Assembly (NCBI RefSeq): GCF_014863355.1
Contig: NZ_JACZEP010000001.1
Coordinates: 496,001 to 560,000, forward strand
Direction: 5' to 3'
Length of the DNA: 64,000 nucleotides
DNA from: Aminobacter carboxidus
GTDB taxonomy: Bacteria > Pseudomonadota > Alphaproteobacteria > Rhizobiales > Rhizobiaceae
A model generated the notes under the pieces. It did no database searches. It was given only the letters and a program-made list of their open reading frames with translations, and was not told where the DNA came from. A program made the translations under genes and the position numbers. Shown in pieces: positions 41,102-51,488 of this stretch (the first letter of the stretch is position 1; each line of letters starts with the position of its first letter).

Positions 41102-43840
41102 ATGCTTGAGAGCCTGTTGGGCGTCATCGCCATCGTCGCGCTGATCGTCATCGTTTCGAAGCAGCAGAGCCGGCTCGGCCTGCTCGAGCGCGAGTTGGGC
41201 GCGCTGCGCAGCCTGGTGCTGTCAGGCGCCGTGCCGGCGCCAACCGCCAAAGCGGCGGAGGTCAAGGCGGAGACGGTGAGCGAGGCAGCCTTGCCAGCGG
41301 CGCTGGCGGCAGAATTGGCCGACCAGACAACCGCAGCGGAATCTGTCGCAGAAACGTCAGCGACGCCTGAGGCCGCGCCAGTCGAAGAATTGCCCGTGGC
41401 GGCGAATGCCGAGGCGGATGCAGCCGCGTCGGGGCCGTGGAGCGCTACGCCAGCGGCAGCCGAGCCGGCACAGGCTGCGGCGCGCGCGACGCCCGACATC
41501 GAGACAGCGCTCGGCACACGCTGGGCGGTGTGGGTCGGTGGTCTGGCGCTGGCCTTCGGCGCGGTGTTCTTGATCCGCTATTCCATCGAATCCGGCTTCT
41601 TCGGCCCTGGCTTGCGGCTCAGCATGGCCGCCCTGCTCGGGCTGGTGCTGGTCGGCGGCGGTGAGTTCATCCGCCGCACCGGCTACCGTGTGCCGATCCA
41701 GAACGGCTCCACCGCCTACATCCCGGCGATCCTGACGGCGGCGGGCGCGTTCGCCCTGTTCGGCACCATCTATGCCGCGCACGGCATCTATGGCTTCATC
41801 GGCGCCGGCCCGGCCTTCGTGCTTTTGGGCATTGTCGGCGTCGCCACCATTGCCGCCGCATTGGCCCATGGCCAGGCGCTGGCCGGCCTGGGCCTGCTCG
41901 GCTCGATGGTGACACCGGTGCTGGTCGCATCGACCGCGCCCAATTATTGGGCGCTGTTCGGCTACCTCGCCATCGTGCTGGTGGCGACGGCGGGGGTTGC
42001 CCGCACCCGCAGGTGGTCGCTGCTGATGGGTGCTGCCTTCATCGGCACCGGCCTGTGGACGCTGCTCTACCTCGCTGACGCGCCGCTGGCGAGTTTTGCG
42101 GTGGTGCTGTTCATTTCCGCCGTTACGCTTGCGGCCTTGGCGCTGCTGTGGCTCGGCCGCGACGACGAGCCGGCCTCACTCGACTGGCCGTCGATGGTGC
42201 CGGCCTTCTTCGTCGCCATGACATCGGTGGTGCTGTTCATCCATCCGACCTATGCCGCATTGGGCGGCCCACTGCGCGGGACCATCCTTTTGGTCGGCAT
42301 GCTGGCGGTGGCGCTTTACCGTCCGGCGGCCGTGTCGCTGCTGTTTGCAGCGGGCCTTGCCGCTGTGCTGGTCTACCTGCGCAATGCACTGGGCGGCACC
42401 TTCGATCTCGATCTGCCGATCGGCGCGCTCACTGTCGAAGGGCTGCCGATCGAGGTTGCCGGCTCGACGCTGACCCGCATCGGCTGGTTGCTCGGACTGG
42501 TGTTTGCCGGAGCGGGCTTGTGGAGCGCGCAGCGACAGGTGACGACCGCACCCTGGCGTGCCGCCACCTGGGCCGGTTGGGGCGTGGCGGTGCCGCTGGT
42601 GGTGCTGTTTTCACTCTGGATCGCTTATGGCAACCCCGACCGCGATCTGTTGCGCGCGCTCATTGCAGTTGTTCTTGTCGCCGGCTTCGTCGCCGGTGGT
42701 GAATGGATCGCCCGCAACGAACAGCCACAGCTGACCGGCGGCCCTGCCGTATCCTTCGCCTTCGGCGGGGCAGGGGTGGCGCTGCTTTTGGCCCTGCATA
42801 TGGGCTTCGGCTCGGGCTTCACCACCGTGTTGCTTGGCTTGGCTGCGGCAGTTCCGGCTCTGGCGACGAGGCAGCGCAGCTATCCGGTGCTCGGCTGGCT
42901 GAGCGTCGCGGCAGCGGTTGCGGTGCTGATCCGGGTAGCGTTCGATCCGACCATCGTTGGCGCCGACGTGCTCGGCAAGACTCCGGTATTCAATTGGCTC
43001 CTGCCCGGCTATGGCATTCCGGCACTTGCCTTCGGCCTTGCCGCCTGGCAGCTGGCCCGCACCACAAATGGGCGGCCGCGTCTGGTCATGGAGGCCGTCG
43101 CAGCGCTGTTTTCACTGCTGACGCTGGCGATGCTGGTGCGCCACGCGATGAATGGCGGCGTCATCACCTCCGACGTGCCGACGCTGGCCGAACAGGCGAT
43201 CTACACGCTGATCGCACTCGGCGGCGGCGCCATGCTGGTGGCGCTCGACATGCGTTCGCCGAGCCCGGTGCTGCGCTACGGTTCGCTCGGCATCGGCGTG
43301 GTGTCGGTGCTGTCGATCGTCGGCCAGCACTTCCTGGTGCTCAACCCGCTGTTCACCAACGAAAGTACCGGCGGCATCGTGTTCTTCAACCTGCTGTTCC
43401 TCGCCTATCTGCTGCCGGCGGCGGCAGCGGCGGCGCTGGCGTATTACGCCCGGGGCAAGCGGCCGCAATGGTATTCGGCGATGCTGGCGCTGGTCGCTGC
43501 ACTGCTGGCCTTCGCCTATGCGACGCTGTCGGTCCGGCGGCTGTTCCAGGGCGAGCATATCGGCCTGTGGGCCGGGCTCGGGCAGGTCGAGACCTACAGC
43601 TATTCGGCACTTTGGCTGGCCATGGGCGTCGGCCTGCTGGTCGCCGGTGTGACGCTGAAATCGCAGGTGCTGCGCATCGCCTCGGCAGCATTGATCTCGG
43701 TCGCCGTGGCCAAGGTCTTCCTGTTCGACATGTCCGAACTGGAAGGCGTGTTGCGCGCGCTGTCCTTCATCGGCCTGGGTGGCGTGCTGATCGGCATCGG
43801 CCTGTTCTACCAGCGCCTGCTGACGCGGGCGGCGCGCTAG
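41102..43840 (+). CDS. DUF2339 polytopic membrane protein
   Basis: A 912-residue membrane protein of unknown function. Residues 1-20 form a signal-anchor helix (MLESLLGVIAIVALIVIV), then an Ala/Glu/Pro-rich segment (about 30-125). The rest has more than 20 hydrophobic helices, including GTRWAVWVGGLALAFGAVFL at the DUF2339 start. The family is widespread in proteobacteria, and a sensor or transport role has been proposed only from its shape. It follows the thioesterase with no gap for a promoter. Confidence 0.9.
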   Translation: MLESLLGVIAIVALIVIVSKQQSRLGLLERELGALRSLVLSGAVPAPTAKAAEVKAETVSEAALPAALAAELADQTTAAESVAETSATPEAAPVEELPVAANAEADAAASGPWSATPAAAEPAQAAARATPDIETALGTRWAVWVGGLALAFGAVFLIRYSIESGFFGPGLRLSMAALLGLVLVGGGEFIRRTGYRVPIQNGSTAYIPAILTAAGAFALFGTIYAAHGIYGFIGAGPAFVLLGIVGVATIAAALAHGQALAGLGLLGSMVTPVLVASTAPNYWALFGYLAIVLVATAGVARTRRWSLLMGAAFIGTGLWTLLYLADAPLASFAVVLFISAVTLAALALLWLGRDDEPASLDWPSMVPAFFVAMTSVVLFIHPTYAALGGPLRGTILLVGMLAVALYRPAAVSLLFAAGLAAVLVYLRNALGGTFDLDLPIGALTVEGLPIEVAGSTLTRIGWLLGLVFAGAGLWSAQRQVTTAPWRAATWAGWGVAVPLVVLFSLWIAYGNPDRDLLRALIAVVLVAGFVAGGEWIARNEQPQLTGGPAVSFAFGGAGVALLLALHMGFGSGFTTVLLGLAAAVPALATRQRSYPVLGWLSVAAAVAVLIRVAFDPTIVGADVLGKTPVFNWLLPGYGIPALAFGLAAWQLARTTNGRPRLVMEAVAALFSLLTLAMLVRHAMNGGVITSDVPTLAEQAIYTLIALGGGAMLVALDMRSPSPVLRYGSLGIGVVSVLSIVGQHFLVLNPLFTNESTGGIVFFNLLFLAYLLPAAAAAALAYYARGKRPQWYSAMLALVAALLAFAYATLSVRRLFQGEHIGLWAGLGQVETYSYSALWLAMGVGLLVAGVTLKSQVLRIASAALISVAVAKVFLFDMSELEGVLRALSFIGLGGVLIGIGLFYQRLLTRAAR

Positions 43841-43912
43841 CGCCGCAAGCCGCGGTTGCCAACCCGGCCGAGAAGGCATGGTGACAGCACAACAGGTGCT
43901 GCACTGCAGGTT

Positions 43913-45865
43913 TCAGCCGGCTGGCGCCTTCGGTTTTGCCGCCGGCTTGCCGCGGGGCGAAGGCTGGCGCCGGACCATACGTTTCGGCGCCTTGAGGGGA
44001 ACCGCAGGCGTGTCCGACAGCGCCCCTGCCGCTGCGGCCGTCATGTCGTATGCGACAAAGTCGGCGTTCAGCTCGGTGGCGAGTTTTCCGGCATCGCGGC
44101 CTGGTGACGCGTCGGCCCAGAGAACGATGCCGACGCGCAGGTTCTTTCCGGCTCGCTTGAGCCGGCGCACGACGTAGCGGCCATGGTTCACCGAGTCGGA
44201 GTTGAGGAAGCCGACGATCGCGGTCTGGAACGTGCCGAGCGGCAGGTTGCGGATGTTGGCAGGATCGACATCGGTATGGCTCGCTGTCGCCGCCGAGGCT
44301 CCCTGAACTGTCAGGACCTGGGCGAGCATGGCGGCGGCGGCGTCGTCGAGATCGCCGCGCCCGCCTATGCAAAGCACCGATTTTCCCGATCCGTCCGGCA
44401 GTTCGTCGCCCTCCGGGCTTTCGTCCGGCTCGCTATCTTCCGCAGCGACGTCTTCTTCTTCCTCCGCTTCTTCATTGGCGATCTCGTTCAGGTTGGCGAC
44501 CAGCGTCGCAGCACTTGCCGCAACACGCCGGCGCTGCTCGTCGGTCAGCGCGCCGCGCGCGCGGTCGCGTTCGCCGAGCAGCAATGCCGGAACGGCCACG
44601 CTGCCATAGAAGTCGACGAGGTATTCGGTCTCGAGCATCTCCTCGGCGTGGTCCGTTGCCTCCTCCGGGTCGCCGGCCAGCAGACGCTGGTAAAGGCGCT
44701 CCTTGGGATCGAGGACCGGCTCGTTGCCGAACAGGACCTCGAGGAATGCAAACTGCGGAACGTGCTTGCCAAGCACGACGAGGCAGACGGTGAGCGGCGT
44801 CGACAGCACCAGCCCGACCGGTCCCCACAGCCAGGTCCAGAAGATCGCGGCGACAATGATGGCCAGCGGCGAAAGGCCCGTCCGGGAGCCGTAGAGCCAT
44901 GGCTCGATGATGTTGTTGATGATGAGTTCCATGGCGATGAACAGTGCCGCCGCCCACAGGACGAGCGACCAGCCCGGCGCCACCGCCAGGGCAAGGAAAA
45001 GCGGCAGGATCATCGCGATCGCCGGGCCGATATAGGGCACGAAGCGCAGCACGATCGCCAGCAGGCCCCACAGCACCGCGTTCGGTATGCCCAGCAACCA
45101 GAGCCCGATGCCGATCGGCACGCCATAGGCAACGTTCACGACCAACTGCATCAGCAGATACTGCCCGACCCTGCGGCCGGCATCCTGAAGCGCTTCGGTG
45201 GTTCGATGCAGGTCGCCATAGCCGACCAGCCGAATGAAGCGGTCGCGCAGGTCCTCGCGCTCCAGCAGCATGAAGATGACGACCACGATGACCAGGCCGG
45301 CGGTGGCAAGCGGGCCGATCAGCGGCGCGATCAGGTTCTTCAGGGTTTCTATCGGACGCTGGGGCGTGAAGATCTCGACCAGCAGCGGGTCCGGCTGCGA
45401 TGGCTGCCTCGGCCCGACTGTTTCGCCTTCGGGCTTGTCGATCTCTTGTCCGACGCGCTCGATGACCCCGCTCAGCCTGTCGATGATGCCGTTGCCGCCG
45501 CCGGTCTCCTTGAGCGAGCGCACCTTCTCAAGGATGTTGGACTGATAGGTCGGCAGGTTCTGGGCAACTTCGCCGATCTGCGACGCTACGACGAAACTGA
45601 ATACCGCGACCATGCCAAAGGCGGCCATGACGCAGGCGATGACCGAAACTAGCCTGGGCACGCCGAGCCGACGAAGCCAGCTGACGATCGGCGCGAGCGC
45701 GAAGGTGAGCAGTATGGCGATTGCCAGCGGCAGCAGTACGTCGCGCGCGAAATAGAGGATGGCGACCATGGCCGCGGTGGCGGCAAAGGGCGGCAATGTG
45801 GTCTTCGCAGCCGGCTGCAATGAAATCTGGCCTGCCAAGCCCCGGTCTTTCCTGATCTCGACCAC
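43913..45865 (-). CDS. AI-2E/PerM-family permease with large cytoplasmic C-terminal domain
   Basis: About 650 residues. Residues 25-365 are the AI-2E transporter core with eight helices (VLLPLAIAILLTFALAPIV, IVLRFVPYIGPAIAMILPL). After the core comes an unusual 280-residue tail: a helical part, an acidic linker (EEEEDVAAEDSEPDESPEGD), and a Rossmann-like domain starting SVLCIGGRGDLDDAAAAMLA, whose pattern recalls B12-binding-like folds. Start: GTG at 45865 has AGGAGG 6 bases upstream; a GTG at 45886 is a longer alternative. The family includes true AI-2 and other exporters; substrate unknown. Confidence 0.87.
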   Translation of the reverse strand: MVEIRKDRGLAGQISLQPAAKTTLPPFAATAAMVAILYFARDVLLPLAIAILLTFALAPIVSWLRRLGVPRLVSVIACVMAAFGMVAVFSFVVASQIGEVAQNLPTYQSNILEKVRSLKETGGGNGIIDRLSGVIERVGQEIDKPEGETVGPRQPSQPDPLLVEIFTPQRPIETLKNLIAPLIGPLATAGLVIVVVIFMLLEREDLRDRFIRLVGYGDLHRTTEALQDAGRRVGQYLLMQLVVNVAYGVPIGIGLWLLGIPNAVLWGLLAIVLRFVPYIGPAIAMILPLFLALAVAPGWSLVLWAAALFIAMELIINNIIEPWLYGSRTGLSPLAIIVAAIFWTWLWGPVGLVLSTPLTVCLVVLGKHVPQFAFLEVLFGNEPVLDPKERLYQRLLAGDPEEATDHAEEMLETEYLVDFYGSVAVPALLLGERDRARGALTDEQRRRVAASAATLVANLNEIANEEAEEEEDVAAEDSEPDESPEGDELPDGSGKSVLCIGGRGDLDDAAAAMLAQVLTVQGASAATASHTDVDPANIRNLPLGTFQTAIVGFLNSDSVNHGRYVVRRLKRAGKNLRVGIVLWADASPGRDAGKLATELNADFVAYDMTAAAAGALSDTPAVPLKAPKRMVRRQPSPRGKPAAKPKAPAG

Positions 45866-46194
45866 CTGAAGCCTCCTGGCCTGCACTGCTGGCTGACGAT
45901 GTCAGCCTTGCCACCGTCACATGTTCCGCTTGCGGAGCGCAACAGGCCGGCAGATGCCGTCCAGAACCATGATCGTCGCAGAACGTCGGCCTTGGCAATG
46001 GCCTGTGGTCGCTTGGTTCAGGGTGCCATGCGTGGCCGTGGCGGTGGGCAGATCGCAAATAATGCCACCGCAGCCCAGTAAAGTTTGCAGGATCGCACCA
46101 AATGCGTGCCGGCGCGATCGCTCACGCCGGCGCCGAGGGCGGTCGGGCATACCGTCCTGAAGACAGGACGGCCGCTACCGTCGATGAAACACCC
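45866..46194. other. Spacer before the AI-2E gene, with one hairpin
   Basis: A 329-bp stretch with no supported gene. A perfect 8-bp hairpin CCGTCCTG-AAGA-CAGGACGG at 46152-46171 lies 24 bp beyond the sulfatase stop (46195) and may mark the operon end, though no T run follows. The ribosome site of the AI-2E gene (AGGAGG) is near 45872. Confidence 0.5.
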
Positions 46195-47685
46195 CTATCG
46201 TGTCGTTGCCGTCTTTGCCTGCGGCGCGGGATGGCGGGTTTCGAGCGTGGCGGCGTGGTGGGCGCGGCCCGTTGCCCTGAGGCGTTCGAGATAGGCGGTC
46301 AGCTCGCCCTTGCAGTGATAGGGCCCACCCTCGCGCATGACGGTCACCAGCGGATCGACGTCGGTCTCGCTTCTGGCGAGCGTTTCGGAGCGCCAGTCCT
46401 CCAAGAGCTTGCTCGCATGAGCGACGATATCGGGCCTGGCGTCGGCAAGGTCGTGCTGCTCGTGCGGATCGTAGGTGAGGTTGTAGAGTTCGACAGGCTC
46501 CAGGTCCTTGTAGCCGTCGTGATAGGTGCGCAGCATCAGCCAGTCGGCGTCCTCGCTGCGGAAACGCACGCCGCGCTGCACCGCCCAGGCGCCCTGCGAC
46601 AGGACGAGGAACTCGCGCCCGCCCTGCTCGCCGGCCGAAAGTGCCGGCGCGAAAGACTTGCCGTCCCAGACATCGGGCACCTTGCCGCCGAGCTTGTCGA
46701 TCAGCGTCGCTGCCCAGTCGAAATGATAGTGCAGCCCTTCGTTGACGCCGCGCATGTCGGCGGCACCCGGCCAGCGCATGACCAGCGGCACGTTGCAGGT
46801 GTATTCGTCTGCGGTCTGGTGATCGGCCCAGACGTTCAACTCGCCCATGTTCTCGCCGTGGTCGGCGCCGATCACGATGATGGTATCTTCGAACAGGCCG
46901 AGTTCCTTCAGTGTCTTAACGAGCATGCCGACATGATCGTCGGCATATTTGACGCCGGTGTCGTAGCCGTCGAACCAGGCCTTCGCCTTGTCGAGATCGT
47001 CGATCGGCACCGGCATGCGCGCATAGCCGGACGGGTCGGCGTCATAGCCGCGCGGCTCCATCGGGCTGTGCGGCCCAAAACCGTTCGTCTGTTCGGCCAG
47101 AACCTCGCGTGTCATCCACGACGGGATCGGGTCGTTGGCGAACGGGTCGCCGAAGCTTTCCGGCACGCGATAGGGCGTGTGGGGATCCCAGACGTTGACA
47201 TGCAGGAACCACTTCTTCGCCTTGCCGTTGCGGCGCAGCCAGTCGATCGCCACCGGCACGACCTCGTCGGCGTTCTCCATGCCGCCTTTGCCCGGGTTGA
47301 ACATCTCGTTGAAGCCGGCATACCAGTGCCAGCAGCCGTGACGCTCGCCGAAGGACGAAATGGTCGCGGTGTGGTAGCCGAGGTCGCGCAGCGCCTTCAT
47401 CCAGCCTTCCTCATAGAAGGTACCGGCCCAAGCGCGCTCGGCACCCTCCCTGAACGGCTCGCACGCCGTGCCGCCGTGACCGACGACGCCGGTGCGCAGC
47501 CCATGCCTGCCGCTCCACAGCGCCGTGCGCGAGGGGTGGCAGGGCACGTCGGAGACATAGACGTTCTCGAACCGAATCCCTTCGGCTGCCAGCGCATCGA
47601 TCACGGGCGAGGTGTTGCGGTGGTAGCCGTAGCAGCCGAGGTGGTCGCGGCGCAGGCTGTCGATGTCGATGTAGAGAACGTTCAT
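46195..47685 (-). CDS. Type I (formylglycine) sulfatase
   Basis: A 496-residue sulfatase. The catalytic Cys49 lies in PCHPSRTALWSGRHG, the C-x-P-S-R signature whose cysteine is oxidised to formylglycine. N-terminal DIDSLRRDHLGCYG and later GADHGENMGE supply calcium-binding acidic residues. No signal peptide is seen, so it acts in the cytoplasm after uptake. It is the last gene of the ROK-permease-ATPase-binding-protein-sulfatase operon, consistent with cleaving an imported sulfate ester. An anaerobic or aerobic formylglycine-generating enzyme must be encoded elsewhere. Confidence 0.93.
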   Translation of the reverse strand: MNVLYIDIDSLRRDHLGCYGYHRNTSPVIDALAAEGIRFENVYVSDVPCHPSRTALWSGRHGLRTGVVGHGGTACEPFREGAERAWAGTFYEEGWMKALRDLGYHTATISSFGERHGCWHWYAGFNEMFNPGKGGMENADEVVPVAIDWLRRNGKAKKWFLHVNVWDPHTPYRVPESFGDPFANDPIPSWMTREVLAEQTNGFGPHSPMEPRGYDADPSGYARMPVPIDDLDKAKAWFDGYDTGVKYADDHVGMLVKTLKELGLFEDTIIVIGADHGENMGELNVWADHQTADEYTCNVPLVMRWPGAADMRGVNEGLHYHFDWAATLIDKLGGKVPDVWDGKSFAPALSAGEQGGREFLVLSQGAWAVQRGVRFRSEDADWLMLRTYHDGYKDLEPVELYNLTYDPHEQHDLADARPDIVAHASKLLEDWRSETLARSETDVDPLVTVMREGGPYHCKGELTAYLERLRATGRAHHAATLETRHPAPQAKTATTR

Positions 47686-47754
47686 GGGATCACGCTTGGA
47701 TGGGAGTTGTCGGGAAAGGCCTCGCCGCCAAAGCGGCGAGGCAAGTTGGCTCGA

Positions 47755-48741
47755 TCAGCCGGCGTAGAGATCGCCGAGGTAGTAGTCTTTCGGATCGAGC
47801 GGGTCCTTCAGCTTGCCGAAAGCGACAAACTGCTGGTTGAGGCCCTTGAGCCAGCCGGCAACGCTGCCGTCCTTGGTGGCGGCGATCAGCTCGGCGCTGG
47901 TCAGGTACTTGCCGTTATTGCTCTCGGTGATCAGCGGCTCGGCCGGCACGCCCAGGAACTTGGCGGTGATTTCGACGGAACGTGGCACGTCGGCGGCGCG
48001 GAAGTCGTTGGCGTCCTTCAGCACGGCGATCATCTTCTTCACCGTGTCCGGATCCTGCGCGGCAACCTCGTTTCGTGTGACGAAAGCCGAAGGGAAAGAG
48101 TTGGCCGGGAAGAAGTCGGCGCTCTGGGCGACTTCGACCAGGTCGGGAACCGTCTTCTTGATGACGCCGACGAGCGGGTACCAGATGCCGGCACCGTCGA
48201 TCTGCTTGGAGGCGAAGGCCGACACCACTGTGCTGGGGTCCATCTTGACCACCTCGACGTCGGTGAGTTGCATACCGGCCTTGGCGAGGGCCAGGCGCAG
48301 CAGCATGTCGCCGGAAGTGCCCTCGGGAACGCCGATCTTCTTGCCCTTGAGGTCGGCCATAGAATTGAAGCCGGCCTGAGCGATGACACGGTCGGAGAGG
48401 CCGAGCGCGTTCATGGCGACGATCTTGGCCTTGCCCGAGGCCGGCAGCCACAGCGCACCGGGGCCGACATAGCCGAAATCGAGGCTGCCGGCACCAAGCG
48501 CCTGGACCTGGATCGGACCGTTGGTGAACACCTTGAGTTCGGCTTCGAGGCCATGCTTGGCCCACAGGTCCTGGTCGCTGGCAATAGCGGTCAGGCTGGT
48601 GCCGAAATAGTCGGCGATGTAGCCGACACGCACCGCCTTGGCCTCGGCGCGCGCGGCCGATCCGAATGAAAGCACCGTCGGTGCTGCCAGCGCGCTTGCC
48701 GACGCGGCGAGAAAGCCGCGTCTTGTCAGGTTGATCTTCAT
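47755..48741 (-). CDS. ABC transporter substrate-binding protein (NitT/TauT/SsuA-like)
   Basis: A 328-residue periplasmic binding protein. A Tat-type signal peptide is visible, NLTRRGFLAASASALAAP. The mature part is the NMT1/THI5-like fold used for sulfonates, taurine and similar ligands: VRVGYIADYFGTSLTAIASD, then LKGKKIGVPEGTSGDMLLR. AGGGAGGAAC precedes the ATG. It is followed by the sulfatase and preceded by its ATPase and permease. The ligand is probably an organic sulfate, not yet identifiable. Confidence 0.9.
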   Translation of the reverse strand: MKINLTRRGFLAASASALAAPTVLSFGSAARAEAKAVRVGYIADYFGTSLTAIASDQDLWAKHGLEAELKVFTNGPIQVQALGAGSLDFGYVGPGALWLPASGKAKIVAMNALGLSDRVIAQAGFNSMADLKGKKIGVPEGTSGDMLLRLALAKAGMQLTDVEVVKMDPSTVVSAFASKQIDGAGIWYPLVGVIKKTVPDLVEVAQSADFFPANSFPSAFVTRNEVAAQDPDTVKKMIAVLKDANDFRAADVPRSVEITAKFLGVPAEPLITESNNGKYLTSAELIAATKDGSVAGWLKGLNQQFVAFGKLKDPLDPKDYYLGDLYAG

Positions 48742-48762
48742 GTTGTTCCTCCCTGTGATTTG

Positions 48763-49542
48763 TCAGGCTTCTATCAGTGGCTTCTGGTGGTAGACCGAGT
48801 GCCAGACCTGGTTGCGGATCTCCGCAAATTCCTTGGACAGGCGCACCTCCTCGTTGCGCTCGGCCGGCAGGTCGACTGGGATGATCTTGTGCAGCCGCCC
48901 GGGACGGGCAGCCATGACGATGACGCGGTTGGCGAGATAGACTGCCTCGTCTACGTCGTGGGTGATAAAGAAGACGGTGCGGCGCTCGCGGCTCCAGGTG
49001 TCGAGCAACTGGTCCTGCATGTGCACCCTGGTTAGGGCGTCGAGCGCGCCGAAGGGTTCGTCCATCAAAAGCATTGTCGGGTCGACGGCATAGGCACGCG
49101 CAATGGCGCAGCGCTGCTTCATGCCGCCCGAAAGCGTCTTGGGCAGCGCGTCGGCGAAGTCGCTCAGCCCGACAAGGCCGATGAAGTGATCTGAGATGCG
49201 GCGTCGTTCGGCTGCCGGCAGACCCTTGATGCGCAGGCCGAACTCGACGTTCTGGCGCACGCTCAGCCACGGAAACAGTGCGTATTGCTGGAAGATGACG
49301 CCGCGCTCCGGCCCCGGACCACTGACCGGCTTGCCGTCGACCAGCACCTCTCCGTCCGACACACCCATCAGGCCCGCGGCGATGTTCATCGCCGTCGACT
49401 TGCCGCAGCCGGATGGGCCGACGACGGTGACGAACTCGCCGTCGGCGATCTCGAGGTTGAGCCGGTCGAGCGCCAGGAACGACTTCTCGCCTTCGCCGAA
49501 GCGGCGGCTGACATTGCGAAAGGAGAGCTTGGAATGGGTCAT
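48763..49542 (-). CDS. ABC transporter ATP-binding protein (SsuB/TauB-like)
   Basis: A 259-residue nucleotide-binding subunit. Walker A is GPSGCGKST, the signature is LSGGMKQR, Walker B is [15 protein letters not shown] and the H-loop is [12 protein letters not shown]. It energises uptake with the permease, whose stop codon it overlaps (ATGA at 49539-49542). The open frame reaching to 50394 runs through the permease and is ignored. Confidence 0.95.
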   Translation of the reverse strand: MTHSKLSFRNVSRRFGEGEKSFLALDRLNLEIADGEFVTVVGPSGCGKSTAMNIAAGLMGVSDGEVLVDGKPVSGPGPERGVIFQQYALFPWLSVRQNVEFGLRIKGLPAAERRRISDHFIGLVGLSDFADALPKTLSGGMKQRCAIARAYAVDPTMLLMDEPFGALDALTRVHMQDQLLDTWSRERRTVFFITHDVDEAVYLANRVIVMAARPGRLHKIIPVDLPAERNEEVRLSKEFAEIRNQVWHSVYHQKPLIEA

Positions 49543-50345
49543 TGGGCGCGCTCCTGCCAACTGGTGAGGCGACGTTCGGCGGCCTGGAGCAGACGGTCCA
49601 TCACCAGCCCGAGAATGCCGATGGTGATCAGGCTGACGAAGATCGTCGGCAGGTCGTAGTAGAGCTGGGCTTGTTGCATGCGGAAACCGAGGCCCGATTG
49701 CGCCGCAATCAGTTCGGCCGCCACCACCGTCGCCCAGGCCGAACCGAGGCCGATGCGCACGCCGACGAGAATGAAGGGGATGGAGGCGGGGATGACGACA
49801 CGCGGGAAGATCACCCTGTCCCTGGCGCCAAGCACGCGGGCGGCATTGATCAGCGTGCGGTCGACGCTGATGACGCCCTGGTAGGTGGCAACGACGCAGG
49901 ACAGGAACGAGGCGAGGAAGATGACGAAGATCTTGGGCGCCTCGTCGATGCCCATGGTGACGATGGCGAGCGGGATCACCGCCAGCGGCGGGATCATGCG
50001 GAAGAACTGGACATAGGGTTCGATCAGCGCACGGGCGATCTTGTACCAGCCCATCAGAAAGCCGACGGGGATGGCGAGTGCCGCACCGAGCACGAAGCCG
50101 GTGAGCACGCGCTTGAGGCTGGAGAAGATGTCGAGCGCCAGCTGGCCGTTGACGGCAAGTTCGATGGCGCGCACGAAGACCTCGTGCGGGCCGGGCAGGA
50201 CGACGAGCTTGGCCGCCGTGATGGCCCACCAGAAGGCAAGGCCGGCGAGAAATGCCACGGCGTTGAGCGCGAGGCCGGGCAGGTGCAATCCGAGGCGCGA
50301 AAAACGCGTACCCGGAGCGCCGGCCGTCGAAGGCGCGGCGCTCAA
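49539..50345 (-). CDS. ABC transporter permease (SsuC/TauC-like)
   Basis: A 268-residue inner-membrane subunit with six helices ([40 protein letters not shown]). The cytoplasmic EAA loop is seen as [20 protein letters not shown]. The start is TTG at 50345, overlapping the ROK stop (TTGA), with GGGAG 8 bases upstream; no ATG fits. It pairs with the ATPase and binding protein downstream. Confidence 0.92.
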   Translation of the reverse strand: MSAAPSTAGAPGTRFSRLGLHLPGLALNAVAFLAGLAFWWAITAAKLVVLPGPHEVFVRAIELAVNGQLALDIFSSLKRVLTGFVLGAALAIPVGFLMGWYKIARALIEPYVQFFRMIPPLAVIPLAIVTMGIDEAPKIFVIFLASFLSCVVATYQGVISVDRTLINAARVLGARDRVIFPRVVIPASIPFILVGVRIGLGSAWATVVAAELIAAQSGLGFRMQQAQLYYDLPTIFVSLITIGILGLVMDRLLQAAERRLTSWQERAQ

Positions 50346-51469
50346 TGGAGTGCTCCCGAGTAGAAGAATTGGTCAAGCGCGACGGCCGCGCCACCGATGG
50401 CGCCGGACTGCGCGCCGAACGTCGCGCGCTTGAGGTTCAGTATGTCGCGCATGTGCGGCATGATGCGGGGCGGCAGATCACGTTCCAGCCGCTCGAACAG
50501 GGATTGCGGCGCCTCGCCGAGATGCCCGCCGAAGACGATCAGGTCCGGGCTCAGTATGTTGACCGCGCTGGCCAGGGCCGTGGTCAGGTGCCGCAGCACC
50601 ACGTCCCAGGCCTGGGAATTGCGTTCGACGTGGCCGAGCAGGCCGTCCGGCGCCACGCCCTCAAGGCCGGCCGCATCCATCAAGGCGCGTTCGCAGACGA
50701 AGGTTTCGAGGCAGCCGACATTGCCGCAGGCGCAGCGCTTGCCTTCTGGTGCTATCTGGATGTGGCCGAGCTCGACGGCGCCATGGCCGCCCGGCCTGAA
50801 CGGCGCACCGTCGACCATCAGCCCGGCGCCGAGGCCGGTACGCAGATATATGTAGAGCAGGGCCGGCACGTTCTTGCCGATGCCGTAGCGGCTTTCGGCG
50901 AGCGCCATGGCGCTGACATTGTGCTCGACGGTTGTCGGAAGCCTCAGCGCATCCTCGAGCTTGTCAGCGAGCGGCACGTTGCGCCAGCCGACATTGAGCG
51001 AGGCAAGGGCTGCGCGCCGCGCCGGATCGACGGGGCCGGGCACGCCGATGCCGACACCGAGCAGCTTGCTGGTCTCGATCTGCACCTCGGCAGCCAATTC
51101 GGTGACCTTGCGGGCAACCTGGCCGACGATTTCGTCGGGATCGGCCGCCCCCATGTCGAACGCGAATGCCGTGGTGGCCTTGGGCCGGGCGAGGAGGTCG
51201 GTGATGGCGATCTGGACATTGCCGGCACCGATATGGACCCCGGCAACACTGCGCGCCTCGGGCGCAAGCTTCACCGCCTGTGCCGGTCGTCCGACCACTC
51301 CGTTGGGACCGTTGATGTCGCCTTCGAGGATAGAGCCGTCGCGCAGCAGTGCGGCGGTGACATGGGTAAGTGTTGTCGCCGACAGCTTCGACCGGCGCGA
51401 CAGGTCTGCCCGTGATTGCGGCCCCTCGTCGCGCAAGATGCGCAGGATATGGCCATGGTGCACGCCCAT
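50342..51469 (-). CDS. ROK-family transcriptional regulator
   Basis: A 375-residue regulator. The N-terminal winged helix-turn-helix contains [20 protein letters not shown]. The ROK (sugar-kinase-like) domain follows, with zinc-binding cysteines in [10 protein letters not shown] and ROK motif [20 protein letters not shown] sugar or sugar derivative probably acts as inducer. GGGAGGAACCGG precedes the ATG. First gene of the sulfatase operon, with a palindromic operator 20 bp upstream, so it most likely represses its own operon. Confidence 0.92.
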   Translation of the reverse strand: MGVHHGHILRILRDEGPQSRADLSRRSKLSATTLTHVTAALLRDGSILEGDINGPNGVVGRPAQAVKLAPEARSVAGVHIGAGNVQIAITDLLARPKATTAFAFDMGAADPDEIVGQVARKVTELAAEVQIETSKLLGVGIGVPGPVDPARRAALASLNVGWRNVPLADKLEDALRLPTTVEHNVSAMALAESRYGIGKNVPALLYIYLRTGLGAGLMVDGAPFRPGGHGAVELGHIQIAPEGKRCACGNVGCLETFVCERALMDAAGLEGVAPDGLLGHVERNSQAWDVVLRHLTTALASAVNILSPDLIVFGGHLGEAPQSLFERLERDLPPRIMPHMRDILNLKRATFGAQSGAIGGAAVALDQFFYSGALH

Positions 51470-51488
51470 CCGGTTCCTCCCTTATTAT

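Noticed and set aside
44183-45652. 489-codon plus-strand open frame
   Set aside because: Antisense to the AI-2E permease; no recognisable motif.
46102-48669. 855-codon plus-strand open frame
   Set aside because: It lies antisense to the sulfatase and binding-protein genes, both of which show full catalytic or family motifs; its protein is low-complexity and unlike any family.
48763-50394. Single 543-codon ATPase gene
   Set aside because: The ATPase starts at 49542; the upstream part is the permease in another frame.
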